A stretch of DNA of 64,000 bases from Mugil cephalus (lineage: Eukaryota > Chordata > Actinopteri > Mugiliformes > Mugilidae), in assembly GCF_022458985.1 (NCBI RefSeq), contig NC_061782.1, positions 13,967,672-14,031,671 on the forward strand, written 5' to 3'. Below, one piece after another: positions 34,201 through 47,209 of the stretch; position 1 is the stretch's first letter, and every line of letters begins with the position of its first letter. Below the pieces are notes generated by a model. The model saw only the letters and a program-made list of their open reading frames with translations. It had not been told where the DNA came from and did not search any database. Made by a program: the position numbers and the translations under genes.

Positions 34201-37200
34201 AGCCCTTGAATTTCTCATGTCTATCCATGTGTGCATACATGTGTACAAGGCTGCAGCCACTTAATCTGTCGTTTTTCTAAAGGAATAGTGTGTATGTGCG
34301 TATGAATGGGAGCGTGTGTGTCATGGCGTACCCGAGTGGGCATATGTGCGCTCTCTTAGTTCGCCAGCTTTGCTGCATGCTCATTTTACTCCTCTGATCT
34401 CAGGTTCCACGTGTGAAAAACCGCCAGGGACGACGTTCATTATTCAAAGGCAGTCTGGGATCAGGTTATAATCAACAGAAAGCCCAATTTCATGCCTTCC
34501 TTCTGTCCTGTATTAGACCCAGTTATGGATCAGAGACTCACATAGTGGAGCGAGGATTAATATTAGTTCTTAAACAGACATCTGGGAATCAAAGGCTTTT
34601 GTGGAACTAAATCTTGAGTCTTATCCCTTTGACCTCAAGCTGTGTGTCAGTGAGACAATATCTTAGTGATTTCTCCCTTATGACTTTTCTAAACCTTTGT
34701 AAACCATCGGCAGTGTTGCTACAGTTACCTTGAAAAAGTAATCTGATTACTGATTACCCTTAGTTACTTTACTGATTACTTGATTTTAAAAGTAAAAAAA
34801 GTTAGATTAAAAGTTGCTTTAAGAAAATAAATAAAATACATGTTTTTATAAAAGAGGTAGCATTTCTTCAACAACTTATTGGTTTTGCGCCCGGGAGCAA
34901 ACTGGTGAGGCGAACCTGTGACCCTTTGGACTCCAAGCTGCACCTCCAATAGTGGTGGTATTTCCAGTTGTGTGCAATCGTTGCGTGGTATTACATGTGG
35001 GCTGTCCTCATGCTGGGAACATGACTTCTCGTATAGTGACGTCACTCCCCGAGAGAAGAAGAAAGAAAAAATATTTTTTTTTCGTCAGGAAAATGGGAAA
35101 AATAGTAACACACAGTCACTTGGATAAGTAACTTTAATCTGGTTACTGGTTTGGAAAGTGTAACACATTAGATTCCTTAGAGTTAGATTAGAGTAATGCG
35201 TTACCAGCATCACTGACCATAGTAAAACAATAGAGGCTGGACAGTCCTGATTTAAATCTCTCTCTCTGATTATTGCAAGTATTGTGATTCACTTGGAATA
35301 TTTCCCAGAAAATAAATCGTAAAGAAGTTTAGGACTTAAATAAAATTTAAACCACAGATTCAGTCACCCTGTAGGTAACCGACACATTTCCACTACACAA
35401 CCAGTTCCTCTTGCAACTCACGTCTCCATTTTACTAGTTTGTTTTCACCGGTTCAGGACATGCCCACTCATGACACTGATTTTGTCAAAGGTGCTCTCTT
35501 TGTCAAAAAGACCCTTTACATGATACCCTTGTTTGGAGGAAATGATCTCAAATGAGTATTAATCATTGTCATGTCAAAAGTCAATACGGTGAATATTTTT
35601 CTGCACTTCAACAGGAAGCTGGAAGATACCCCGCTTTTAAGGAGATGGTGGCAGAATATGGTTGGCTGGACAAACGTAAGTTGATTCCATGATCAAATAA
35701 AGAAAGAAATAATGATGAGTTGATCTGTTCATTTGTCTCATCTCCGTTTTTCTAAAGCCACATGTTGGACGTTACTTGGAAACCTTCAAAAAGTGGATTA
35801 TCGGGCATGTGTAGTCTGCTCACAGTAAATCCCCGTCATTCAGTTTCTAAGCAGAACTCCAATTCTCTGTTTTTTTTCCAGTTTGATATGTGTACTTTTG
35901 AAATCAGCCAGGGATTAATTCAGCTCAAAGGGAGCTCAGTCGTCTGGAAGAGAGCATGACCTGACATCTGGGTCAAGATGCAGAGTTATTTTGGAGTTTC
36001 TTTAGAAAAACAGAAACAGAAGAACTCCTGCTTCATGTTCGGTCTCTCTAATGCTTATAGGATTATTAGGATCTGAGGGCAGACGAGTTTTCATGGAAAC
36101 AAAGCAGACTGTGGAAAATAAGGAATTGAAGCTTCCCATGCAAATGTTATTCACAGTGTAGGAAAGCACATGTGCGTGTTGTGATTATATATATCACAGT
36201 TGGAACCTTGCATGAGGTGCTGCACCTTGAGAGTACTGATTTAAACGTTCACTAATTATACATTGTTTTCTACAGTAGCAAACGGGATCCCTGCACCATC
36301 CTCACAGGGTTCGGACTCCAACTCCTCTGCCTCCTCGTTGTCCTCCAGCACCCCTCTCAGCTCCCTCAGTGGCCTCTCCCAGGTCCTTTTCCCTCCTGTC
36401 TTCGGCTCTGAGATGGTGGACATCGCCATCTCCACAGAGGACCTCTCCCGACGTCCAAGAAGCTCTGAGAGAACCGCTGACACGGCCATGCAGACTGACC
36501 CGCAAGCACCTAACTATCAAGACCACCCGTCACCTAACGCGTCACACCCTGAGAGGCAGGTGACCGCAGAGACCAGCCGGACTTTTGGTGCCACAGTGCT
36601 GCTGAAGGACACAGTCATACACGGGAAAGGGGAAGGGCAGAGGGAGATGGGGGGAGCCAGAGAGGGAGGACGCGGGCGGACGAGGACACTGTCATCTGGA
36701 GAACAGGAAGTGGAGAAACACTCACCTAAGACGGCGGCACTTATGGCCCTGAGCAAACCACGCAAGCCAATCAGACGTTCCCAGAGCCACATCACTGTGT
36801 CAGGTGAGATCTGCCCCGATGAGTTAAACTATAGATTTAAGGCATAATGTCCAGGAAATATTACATTTATTTTTAATTCATATTTTTAATTAGATTTTAA
36901 ATCACATGTAAGTAGCATATAAGGGAACAAAAAATAGCCTGAGAGAGTTAAGAAATCACATTTTTTGATATTTATTCCTGAACTAGTGAGAGTTCGCTAC
37001 ATCTGTTTTCAGTTCTGTACAGTCTAAACATAACAAGTGAGGCTGGAAACATATGGTCCAAAAAAGATAGATGAATCTATCTAGTTTGATGAATAAAGAA
37101 ACGCTCCTCGGTCAGCCTCTGTTTTGTTGAATCTATTTATTCTGGGCCCAGGAAACAGACATCAAATAACAGACAGAATACATTCTCCTCCACTATTCCC

Positions 37201-40200
37201 TCTTCTATCAGCCGGTTTGCTCAGGAAAATTGCAACGAGGACAAGGTCATGGTTAATATCATCTATCTGAATCATACATTTCAGTAACAGCTTACAAAAA
37301 AAGCATATTAGACACAAACACAACAATCCTACCGACTGGAGTGCAGCATATAGTTAAATTATTTAACTATATGCAAATATACACTGATCAACCACAATAT
37401 TATGACCCCCTTCCTAATATTGTGCAGGTCTCCCATGTGCCTCCAAAACTGTTGTGACTCATCAAAGAATGGATAGGGGCCTTCTTAGGGTGTCCTATGG
37501 CGTCTGGAAACCGGATGTTGCTAGTGGGGGGTCTTTGGGTCCCATGGGTTGAGTTGAGGGGACTCTGTGGATCAGGCTTGTTCCAGTGCATCCGACAGAT
37601 ACTTAATCAGTTTGAGAAATATGGAAGTTGGAGGCCAGGTCAACACCTCGTGCTGTTTTTCATGTTTCTTGAGTTGTTCCCAAGGCGTTTTCATATGTGT
37701 ATCTGTGTCAGGCTGCATCCTGCTGTGGATGGCTGCTGCCATCAAGTAGTGTCAGGTCCAAAAGTTTCCCAGCAGAACACTGAATTGTCACAAGATGGTC
37801 AATGTTATTCACTTCTCCTGTCAGTGGTCATAATGTTAAGGCTGATCAGTGTACAGACCAGATATATCACAACCAGTTGTTGTATCAGTATCAAATTCAA
37901 AACTGGCCTCATAAATCCGGTGGGGCTGTACTCTGTATTGTGGTTGTTGATCATAGTGTCAGTATCATCCGTCTCAGTGGAGGAATCAACCTTTCCAAAA
38001 TCATGACACGGTTAGTAGCATGGCAACAATCAGGCGGTGACCTCACTGTAATGAGATCCACTCTCAAACCTCTCCAGGGCTCTTTCTGCAGGGGATGCTT
38101 CATTTTAATGACCCCCTCATCTCTCTATCAGTCTAGGAGGCAAACAGGAACATCCACACGGCTGACTTAAGCTCCAGACAGAATTTGTGCACAAGCACAA
38201 CATTGACACAGACTCATGATTAATTACTGCCCTTTACTTTCCACTTGTTGCACCTCTGTGGGAAATGAATCAGAACAAGCATATGGAGAAATATCCATCC
38301 GAGCTTTGCCTCCACTATTGAGTTATTATCCTCTCCTTTCCAATTTGTCCAGATCACTCATTCCTCCAGGAGCCGGCAGGGGTGCTCGGGGCAAAGCTTA
38401 GGGCTGATTGGACATTTGTTATATAAGCAAGGACACTTCAGTGTAATGCTCTCAATTGATGGGGGTGTGTTCAGGATGGTGTAGCTGCAATTCATCAGTA
38501 CTACTGGGTTACTTTCCACCGTGGCAGATTTACTGCGGTGAACAGAGGAGCTGACTGGAAGAGAAATGAGCAGTCTGTGCTCATAGCGAGGAGTGTGTAT
38601 CACACAGTGTCATTGGTTAATAGTTAAACATGGGGCAGAACAAAGGCTAATGAATCAGGGTTTCAACACCACGCGGAGACGTTTCAGCACGACTTGTGAA
38701 AGATTTTTGCACAAACAAGAAGTAACTGCTGCAAACATTACACGCCACTGCTTCTTTGTTGGTGAGCTCTGATTAAAGTAATTGAGAGAGATCATTTTCC
38801 CCCCTCTCCTTTCATCTTTAGAGGACAGACAGAAGAAGAAGAGGCAACAGAGTGAGAAGAGATCGTCGGAGGGAAAAAACAACCTGCAGCGCTCCAAAAC
38901 CTTTGTTAACCTGTTGTTTAGGAAAGACCGTAAAGAGAAGAGCCGCTCCAAGTCAGAATCCCGCCATGCTGACAAAGGTGAGGGTCACAGAAACAGGATG
39001 TAGCCTACAGGCTGTGACCACACGTTGTTTCACCCCATGTAATGATGATGAATCTGAGATTTACATAAATACTTGATATACACATTGTCCTGTTTTTAGA
39101 TTATACTTGTGGTGAAGTTGTGAAAGAATTTGCTCTTCTCTGGGGATTCATACGTTGGTTTGTTTATGAATGGCAATACTAAATAGGGTCTGGTTAAATA
39201 GCAGACAGCTATGTGAGAGGATTCAGCTTTGGCACAAAGACTATGAGAAATATTGCTCAGACATCAATGGCTTAGTGCGGTGATCTATGTCCCATTTTAT
39301 TTCACAAAACAGGATAAACTAACAGCTAAATAAACAGTAAATCCTAATTCATTACCCTCACAGGCCTCTCAACAGTGATTATTAAAAACCTTGGCTGCAG
39401 AAAGAGATTTTCTTTTTCATAGATTTTGTAATAAAAGGCGACAGGCGACACTTCACCTCTCCTAAGCACATGTACACAACAAACTAACTACACTAATTTC
39501 AAAAACTCATCTGCACGTTTTCTTCTTCATATTTTCACTTTTCTGTCACTCCCCAGATAAAGAGAGGGGTCGTCCGTTCCAGCTCTTGACCTCCCCGAAG
39601 GAGTCCCGCGCTGGCGGCCCACTGCCCCGACTCGAGGCCCTGCAGCATGTGGAGGACATGGCGAAGAGACTCCTCAGCCAGGACGAGGTGGCAGCCGTGA
39701 TGAGACACTGTCGGCGGGTGAGTCCTTTGATCTGAAAAGACTTTAAGCAGCACCTCAGACGCGCTTTGTTGAGGTGCAGGCTTAAGTGCACAGTATTGCT
39801 CCCCGTGTCCCTTTGTGATAGATGTGTCTGGCAGCAGCTGTGACAAAAGACGGATTTGGCCTGTCATTTACGATTAGGGTCAAATATCAGCCGTTGTCTC
39901 ATCCGTTGGTCTGACTTGGTCCATGTTACAGTCAGACGATTCCCTGCCCTTTGTCTCACTCCTGTGGATTTTGGAGTTAACCTAGAGCACAGTGTGACTT
40001 ACTCGTTAATACAGTAATTAAACACCAAGGACAGACAGACTGGAGTGGATAAGTGAATAATTAATATAAATGCAGCGTATCAAGGACCCAAGTCCCATTC
40101 TTGGAAGTCTTCATCTTCTGGAAGACATTTACTCATAGCTACAAAATATTAAATCCTGCACTTCCCTCAGTGTGTCCGCATGCTGTCTTTTGTTAGATTG

Positions 40201-43200
40201 AGTTCCTTTAACTATAAATGCTCACTTCTGCAATCAAAAACTTTAAAACTCACCCCAGTAATGTCATAAATAACATTATTATTTTTCCGTATGAGAATCA
40301 GAATCAGAAAAAACTTTATTTATCCCTGAAGGGCAATTAGGAGGGCGAAGAGCAGCGCATAAAATTAAAGAGCGTGAGAAGAAACACACAAAGGTGGGTG
40401 GGCAAAAGCAGCATATTGTGTTTAATGGCAGGCCTGCTGCCAGTAACAGAAAGAGTTGAGATGAATCGTGGTAAATATGAAATGGATGATACTGCACAGG
40501 AGAGAGTGGCAAGTAAATGGTCCTTCATGTGTAAAATAAGGAGAAATATCCTTCTCTTCTCATTTGTGCACCTGTCAAATCTCTCCCTCAGTTTTTATCT
40601 GACACTGGCGTTGAGGATTTAGTGCGTCCCCTTCTGGCAATCTTGGACAGGCCAGAGAAACTGCTACTTCTCAGAGAAATAAGGTGAGAAAGATAGATTA
40701 CAATTCTGTTTTTTTGTGCATATGACCATTTGGATGTGAGAAGATCTGCCTGATTACATCCCTCTACAGGATGCTGATACCTACCACCGAGCTGGCCCGC
40801 TTTGACAGCATGGTAATGCCTTTTGAGCTGGAGGCGTATGATATTCTCAAGAGTCGCTCTAGTAAGTGGAGGGCTGGATCCCTTTTTAAGAATTCTTATT
40901 CTATTCATCTTTGCATAAGTACGCTTTACAAGTATGGCAGCGTAAAAAGATGCTTGGAAAAGTGGGAAAGATAATGTTTAGCAAATTGTTTTTTTTTGTT
41001 TTTTTTTTTCAGTGCGTTCTCCAGCTCTGCGTTCCCCTCGCAGTGGAACGCCCCGACGTCACCTCATCACCCCCATCCCTGGTACATGGATCCTTTTATG
41101 ACTTTTCTTTTATTTCACTGTACTATTAAACGTTCCACTTTCCTTCCCCCACCTCATATTTCATATCTATAATGTCAAAATGAAACACACAGCACGCACT
41201 CGCCATATCCTGTCCTTGGCCTACCATTCACACACGCCAGCTCACCGCCCACCCTCATCTAAAGCACACACACGGTCACACACACACACACACTACCGTG
41301 CACAAAATGTCTCAGGTTTCCTGCGCCTGTGCTGAAGCAGAAGTTTGAGTTACGTCTCTGGGGCGTACAGAAAAGACTGAGACGTGTGTGACACTCAGAC
41401 AATATGAAGCCGCTTTGGGCATTGGCCTCATTCAAGACTCATCGAGACACGATCAATACAGTCTCACTTCAGACGTCTCACTTTCTGAGGTGACGGGTCA
41501 AGGGGTCAAAGGGTCAATGTTATGAAAGCAGAAGGAAGCTGACAGGCCATCACTCAAGGCTGCTGCTGCATGAACAGATCCAAATCTCTGACAAACTCGA
41601 GGATAGTAAAGGTTTTGATATATGGAATAAAACCAGTGTAACATTGCAATAATAAGGCACATCTAAACTGGTGGAGGACCCCTCATATCACTGCATTTAC
41701 TCTATACAGTGGGGGAAATAAGTATTTGATCCCCTGCTGAATTTGTAAGTTTGCCCACTTCCATAGAAATGATCAGACTCTGGTTTTTATGGTTGTTTAC
41801 TGGTTATGGGTATAGACAGAATATCAATCGAAAATGCATAAAAAACACACAATCTAAAAGTTATAAATTGTTATGTATTCTATTAAGGGAAATAAGTATT
41901 TGATCCCCAACAATTCACTTAGAATTCAGGCTCCTACAGATTGGCTGGTGCGCATGTGGCACACAGCTGTGCTCAGTCAACTAATTACCAATACTCCTGA
42001 TCTTAACTCGTCATGTATATAAAGCACACCTGCTCTAAGAATCAGTTTCTTACATTCCAACTTCTACAGCACCATGGGCAAGACCAAAGAGCTGTCAAAA
42101 GATGTCAGGGACAAGATTGTAGACCTGCACAAGGCTGGTATAGGTTACAAAACCATCAGCAAAAGGCTTGGTGAGAAGGTGACAACTATTGGTGCCATTA
42201 TTCGCAAGTGGAAGACCCATAAAAGGACCATCAACTGTCCTCGGTCTGGAGCTCCCCGCAAAATCTCGCCTCATGGAGTGAGGATGATGATAGGGTACAC
42301 CGTACCCACGGTTAAGCATGGAGGTGGAAACATCATGTTTTGGGGCTGTTTTTCAGCAAAGGGTACAGGGCAACTTCACCGCATTATGGGGCCAATGAAT
42401 GCAGCCATGTACTGTAACATCTTGGACAAAAACCTTCTTTCCTCAGCAAGAACACTGAAGATGCCTCGTGGGTGGGTTTTCCAACATGACAATGACCCAA
42501 AACATACTGCCAGGACAACAAAGGAGTGGCTCAAGAAGAAGCATATTAAGGTCATGGAGTGGCCTAGTCAGTCTCCAGACCTTAACCCGATCGAAAACCT
42601 GTGGAGGGAGCTGAAGCTCCGAGTTTCCAAGAGGCAGCCAAGAAACTTGAAGGATTTAGAGACTGCCTGTAAAGATGAATGGGCCAAAATCCCTCCTGCG
42701 CTGTGTGCAAACCTGGTGACCAACTACAAGAAACGTCTCATCGCTGTGCTTGCCAACAAAGGTTTCTCTACAAAGTACTGACTTGTGTTGTGCTTGGGGA
42801 TCAAATACTTATTTCCCTTAATAAAATACATAACAATTTATAACTTTTAGATTGTGTGTTTTTTATGCATTTTCGACTGATATTCTGTCTATACCCATAA
42901 CCAGTAAACAACCATAAAAACCAGAGTCTGATCATTTCTATGGAAGTGGGCAAACTTACAAATTCAGCAGGGGATCAAATACTTATTTCCCCCACTGTAT
43001 ATAATGAAACTAGTACTTTTATTACCTGTAACCTGCAGGGTTAAAGCTAAACTTTTTATCTCTGTACTCTGTCTAGACTACAGGGGCGGATTCCACCTCC
43101 AGCCGGTCAACGACACAATGCGCGAGCATCAATTGATTGAGGAGTTGTACAGACTCCGTGTGTCCGGCCACCAGTCAGGCCATCTGCCGCCATCCCGTGC

Positions 43201-46200
43201 CTTCACCCCTCTCCTGGATGTACCCGTGGACAACTACGCCTCCTCCGCTGTGCGCTCCCGTTCTCCAAGCCCCTCGCCCACACACAGCTTCCTCCTCACA
43301 GAATCCCCACACAGCACCCAGCGTGGGCGCCAACCACATCGCTCCCCGAACGCCAGGGAGAACAGCGCGCCTCGTTATGACGAGGTCTCTCTGTTGTCTG
43401 TGTCTGACCGAGGGGATGCAGCTCCTGAGCGAGGGAGGTCGCCCGTGAGGAACGGCCACGGGAGAGGAAGAAGGGAGGGGAGCCCTGACAGCGTCTACAG
43501 CAGACCGAGCAGGAAAGAGGGCTACACAGAGGTCAGCGTACGTGTTCCTTCACAGCGGAGAGGGAGAACACCTCTGGCTGATGTTTTTGACCCTCAAAAG
43601 GAGAGGAGCCCGTCAACAGGTAGAGGGAGGAGTCAGCACGTCAATGGACATTCACAAAATGAAGTGAGAAGAAAAGAAACTCTGCCACCTGAGGAGTATG
43701 AAATCACCACGTTGACCATCTCCAAGGCCAAGCAGTCGCTAGGTAAACCTTCCCACTTAGTGCCTCAATTGAAATACTTTTTATTTTTTCTTACTAGTAG
43801 AAAGCAAACTTCTCACTGACTATTGTAAAGTGGTCCACCAGTAGAGGTCAGGGCATCACTTAAACTAAAAACCAGTTGAACGCTCTCGTGTTAAAATGTG
43901 TTATTTCCCTCTGCGTCTACAGGTATTAGTATCTCTGGAGGTATGGAGTCAAGGGTTCAGCCCATGATAAAAATTGAGAAAATCTTCCCAGGAGGAGCTG
44001 CATCTACAAATGAGGCTCTGAAGGTGAGCACCCAAAAACACATCAATGTTTTAGCGGGCATAAAAAAAAAAAAGTCTGAGAAAAAGAACAAACATCAGTC
44101 AATCATAAATACGGAGGAGGAACTTTATCATGCCCCGATTCTAAAGCAGACGTCCATCATGTCTGTATTGTAAGTACCTGTCAGGCCGCTGTCCTGTGCT
44201 TATGAGTTGTTGTTGCTATTAGTGAGCGTGTCTGTGACGGAGAGTTTGAAGCTGTGCAGCGAGGAGTGGAGAAGAGATGAGTGGAGAGCCATCTCAAGTA
44301 GCTCATCCCCTCCATTATTGATGAGGTACATGGGTGCTGGTCTGCTAATGTATTGCTAATATATTACACAGGACCTTAACAGTCGGTCTGCGGCCCGGTC
44401 CACTTAAACTCACATGATACACAGAGTCATTCACTAGCGTCAACCACAGGCTAATTCCAGTAACACCACTCACATTAGGACAAATGAATAGAAGTCTGCG
44501 TGTTAGCCAGAAGCTGAAAGTTAAGGAAGATGGACATATATAAAACATACGCGCAACAGTTGGTTTCTAATTGATAAGTGTGTGTTAGTGGGACAGTTTG
44601 TGTTTCCCAATGGTGAGATATCAACTGACAATACTAGTACTACTACGTTCCCTCCTTGTGTACAGGTTTACAGAGATATTAGCAGCTCTGTGAAGCTACA
44701 CTCTGGCTGTACCCTGATAATAAAAATGCTGACACGTGGGTCTATGTTAGTCTGCTGATAAATTAGCAAAACAGAAAGTGTAAGTCTTTATTTTGGACAA
44801 ATTAAGGATCAGACCTAATGGTGGTGACAAAAATATGACGATCATCAAAATACAAATTAAATGTTTCAGGATGAGTAAAGCTTATTGAGACAATTTGTGT
44901 CATTATTGACGGTATATAAATAAAATTAAATAAAAGTTTAATGAGATTTCATGGCAATCCATGCAAAAGATGTGAAGACATTTTTACTAAAAATCATAAA
45001 TATCAACCACATGGAGGTGCTAGAAGAAAAGCCAGGGGATCACCAAAGTTTGGAGGATTTTTCTTCACGGATCCATGTGTGACACATCTGATCTTCTACT
45101 ACTGCCGCTTATCCATGCTAGGGTCACGGGGGTTGCTGGAGCCTATCCCAGCTGACATCGGGCAAGAGGCGGGGTACACCCTGGACGATATCTCCAGGCT
45201 CACACATAGACAAAAAAATCTAGGGTCACACCTAGGGTCAACTTAGGGTCACCAATTAGTCTAACGAGCGTCTTTGGAGGTGGGAGATAACTAGAGATCC
45301 TGGAGAAAAGAAATATTTCAGCATGGAGCAGCTCAGTGACACTGCCATTCCTTTTCGTGCTGTTGCTGTGCATCCTTCTGAACAGTTGGCTCAGACATAG
45401 ATATATGAATACTTGCTTGCACCTTAGTGCTATCTGTTGTTTCTACCTCACAGCTGACAACCAGGCATGTCAGCTTTCCCATATCAGCTCCATAGCTCAG
45501 TGCTATCTCTCCGCTACTACTCAGCAGAGGGAAGTGATACCAGGGCAGCTCAACATGCATCCTGTGTCCTTAGGCCCACATGATAACTACTGAGGAATGT
45601 GGCTTTGTGTGTATGTCACGTTTGTAGGTCATGCGTACAGATAGTTTGTCAGAGCCTGTTTGCGTTTAACTGGCTGTCTAGCTGGGCAAAGTAAATATGC
45701 GTGACGGCTTAATTAATAAGGATATTCACTTCAGCTGTATTTCATGATTAGTGCTAATTAGCAAAAGTTAACACATTAACAGAGCACAGAGCAGAACAAC
45801 TCATCTTGTTGGGACGCTGATGGTTTAAATGAGCATGCATGTTTTATAATAACTAACAGAGGGGCAGTAGCTCTCTCTCCATCTGCTACATTCTGCCTGG
45901 ATTTATTTGGCCACACATCCTCCCATGCAAGCGGTACTAATCTTTACAGGCCATGTTAATTTTGGGCCATGATGTCCACTGGAGAGAGAAGAGGGAACCT
46001 TGTAAACGCTCTCCATAAATGGCTGTGAAGAGGATGGGACAGATTAGGGTGCGATCTATTTAATTCAGATAAATTACTTTTGGAAAATGAAAAGCAGTTT
46101 TTAATCTCCTCTTTGGTTAAATGGATCTAAATCTTTTGATACTGTTCGCACGGAAGGCTTTAAGGTCACCGGTGAATATCACTGACTGTTTAGTGAGCCA

Positions 46201-47006
46201 TAGGAAAACCTAAGAGGACATATGCTACATAGGTTGGTAAAGAATGAAGGGGAACATAGTCTATTTGTGTCGAATGACTGGAAAGGAAAAGGGATAGGGG
46301 AAAAAAAGACGCGGTAGGTGGAGATACAACAATGGCCCATCGGCCTTGTGCATTTCTGTGTTATGTGTTTCTAACCTTCGCTGAGGCTGAGCACATTAGG
46401 CAGGTGCATCCTCAGCGAATGCACATGACATCAGAGGAAGTTCCTCTCCTCGGGGCTCCAAAGATTTGCCACTCTCTTGTTCGCATCCTGCAGGAAACGG
46501 CAAGCAAACGGCCCTAGCTGTGTGTGTATGCGGTTGTTTCGGTGCATGTTCTATTTTTTTTTCAGTAACCTTGCGCTGAAGGGGAAACTTTACATGTGCA
46601 CCAGTGACAGCCTTCCGTGTTAATATAATAAAGTAATGGGAGAGCCCCAATTTAATGTGGCATAAATTATGTTCTCACTAAAGGACACCATCACTGCAGA
46701 TTTATGGGAACTGTCTGTACTAACTGCTACAGAGGGATGAAAACATGCGAAAACAAAAAAATATCATTCAATATAAACAATATTAAATCTTAGTCTGTGG
46801 GTTTTTGTGTTCATATTACCCATTTACATGTGTCTTTGCAGGCAGGATATGAACTGTTGTCCGTCGACGGAGAATCTCTGCACGGAGTGACTCATCTACA
46901 CGCCGTGGACGTGATTCGCCGCGCGTTCAGCAACAAAGCCAAAGACCCGATGGTTTTTGTGGTCAAGGTCCCCAAGGTCCCCTCCACCTCCACCAGCCCC
47001 AACTGA
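31277..47006 (+). CDS. pdzd7: PDZ domain-containing 7 (Usher-complex scaffold), complete
   Basis: Scaffold of the hair-cell ankle-link (Usher type 2) complex, related to whirlin and harmonin. Exons: 31277-31469, 32168-32305, 32458-32632, 33006-33182, 33647-33794, 35615-35675, 36276-36803, 38822-38977, 39557-39717, 40592-40683, 40770-40861, 41013-41081, 43077-43742, 43923-44023, 46842-47006 (2922 nt, 973 aa; human long form about 1033). Order: basic N-terminus with [15 protein letters not shown]1 about 72-156 ([20 protein letters not shown]), PDZ2 about 195-277 ([19 protein letters not shown]), Ser-rich linker, harmonin-N-like domain about 553-640 ([21 protein letters not shown]), Arg/Ser-rich linker, PDZ3 about 872-965. 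The start has a strong Kozak context (ACCATGG). All phases join. This is the long isoform with both the harmonin-N-like and PDZ3 regions. Zebrafish has pdzd7a and pdzd7b; which this is cannot be told here. Confidence 0.96.
34711..35215. mobile_element. hAT-like non-autonomous DNA transposon in pdzd7 intron
   Basis: Left end CAGTGTTGCT and right end, reverse-complemented, CAGTGATGCT match at 9 of 10 bases. The interior near both ends is rich in GTAAC/GTTAC motifs typical of a common fish hAT-derived repeat. The flanks accatcgg and accatagt share five leading bases, compatible with a decayed 8-bp target duplication. About 505 bp with no transposase. Confidence 0.6.
37382..37851. mobile_element. 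470-bp MITE-like DNA transposon with TA duplication in pdzd7 intron
   Basis: Begins CACTGATCAACCACAATATT and ends with the near inverse (aatgttaaggctgatcagtg), giving terminal inverted repeats of about 27 bp. TA flanks both sides (37380-37381 and 37852-37853). The interior keeps pieces of a longer fish element (for example 'gtgcaggtctcccatgtg', 'ggaggccaggtcaacacct', 'tttcccagcagaacac') but no intact transposase, so it is an internally deleted copy of a Tc1/mariner-type family. Confidence 0.75.
40294..40340. repeat. Tail of a fish retroposon-type repeat
   Basis: 'gaatcagaatcagaaa' followed by actttatttatccctgaagggcaatt is a very common repeat end in teleost genomes. Only this end is recognisable, about 250 bp before pdzd7 exon 10. 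Confidence 0.5.
41707..41908 (+). repeat. Left terminal inverted repeat of the Tc1-like element
   Basis: Pairs with 42796-42997 in inverse. The inner direct-repeat copy lies at about 41887-41908. Confidence 0.9.
42074..42781 (+). pseudogene. Tc1 transposase-derived ORF, internally deleted in frame (catalytically dead)
   Basis: A 235-codon open frame, against roughly 340 for intact Tc1 transposases. Residues 1-72 keep the first DNA-binding helix-turn-helix ([30 protein letters not shown]). At about residue 73 it jumps to the catalytic core just before [14 protein letters not shown]. The second catalytic Asp (D139 in HDNDPKHTA) and the Glu (E174 in NPIENLW) remain, 35 positions apart as in DD34E enzymes. 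The second helix-turn-helix and the first catalytic Asp are gone. The frame survives the deletion and ends in a normal C-terminus. It could at most bind its own repeats. Confidence 0.9.
42796..42997 (-). repeat. Right terminal inverted repeat of the Tc1-like element
   Basis: Inverse of 41707-41908 with two differences by eye (A/G and C/T). The inner direct-repeat copy begins at 42796. Confidence 0.9.
45101..45310. repeat. Fish interspersed repeat fragment in pdzd7 last intron
   Basis: 'gccgcttatccatgctaggg', 'ggagcctatcccagctgaca' and 'agggtcaccaatta' in series match a repeat family widespread in teleosts. It is diverged and lacks clear ends. The family name is not asserted. Confidence 0.55.
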
Positions 47007-47085
47007 ACCGCTGACTAAACTTTGTGTGCCTCACAGCAAGATCGCTGCTCGGGCATGAAGGACAACGAAACCTCCCGTGGGGCTG

Positions 47086-47091
47086 AATAAA
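47086..47091 (+). terminator. pdzd7: Polyadenylation signal AATAAA, pdzd7
   Basis: Canonical AATAAA 80 nt after the pdzd7 stop codon, the first such signal downstream. Longer 3' ends cannot be excluded. Confidence 0.55.
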
Positions 47092-47209
47092 CTACAGGAT
47101 TCACCCAAGAAGAAGAAACATGGGACAGGAAGAGCTCCATTCATAGGAGAGAGGAGATTTATGATTAAATGCGTCCGACACTTTTTTTTTTAGACGTTCA
47201 CTATCAGTC

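Larger units (their letters stand above)
41707..42997 (+). mobile_element. Tc1-like element (IR/DR type) with near-identical terminal repeats in pdzd7 intron 12
   Basis: A 1291-bp element flanked by TA (41705-41706, 42998-42999). The terminal inverted repeats, 41707-41908 and 42796-42997, are 202 bp each and differ at only two positions by eye. Each repeat carries the motif GGGAAATAAGTATTTGATCC twice, at its outer and inner end, the IR/DR layout of Sleeping Beauty-like Tc1 elements. It holds a transposase-derived frame with an internal deletion. It lies in the same orientation as pdzd7. Confidence 0.93.

Noticed and set aside
42074..42781. Domesticated host gene derived from Tc1 transposase
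   Set aside because: It sits inside near-identical terminal repeats with TA duplication, so it is a young transposon copy; nothing shows host selection.
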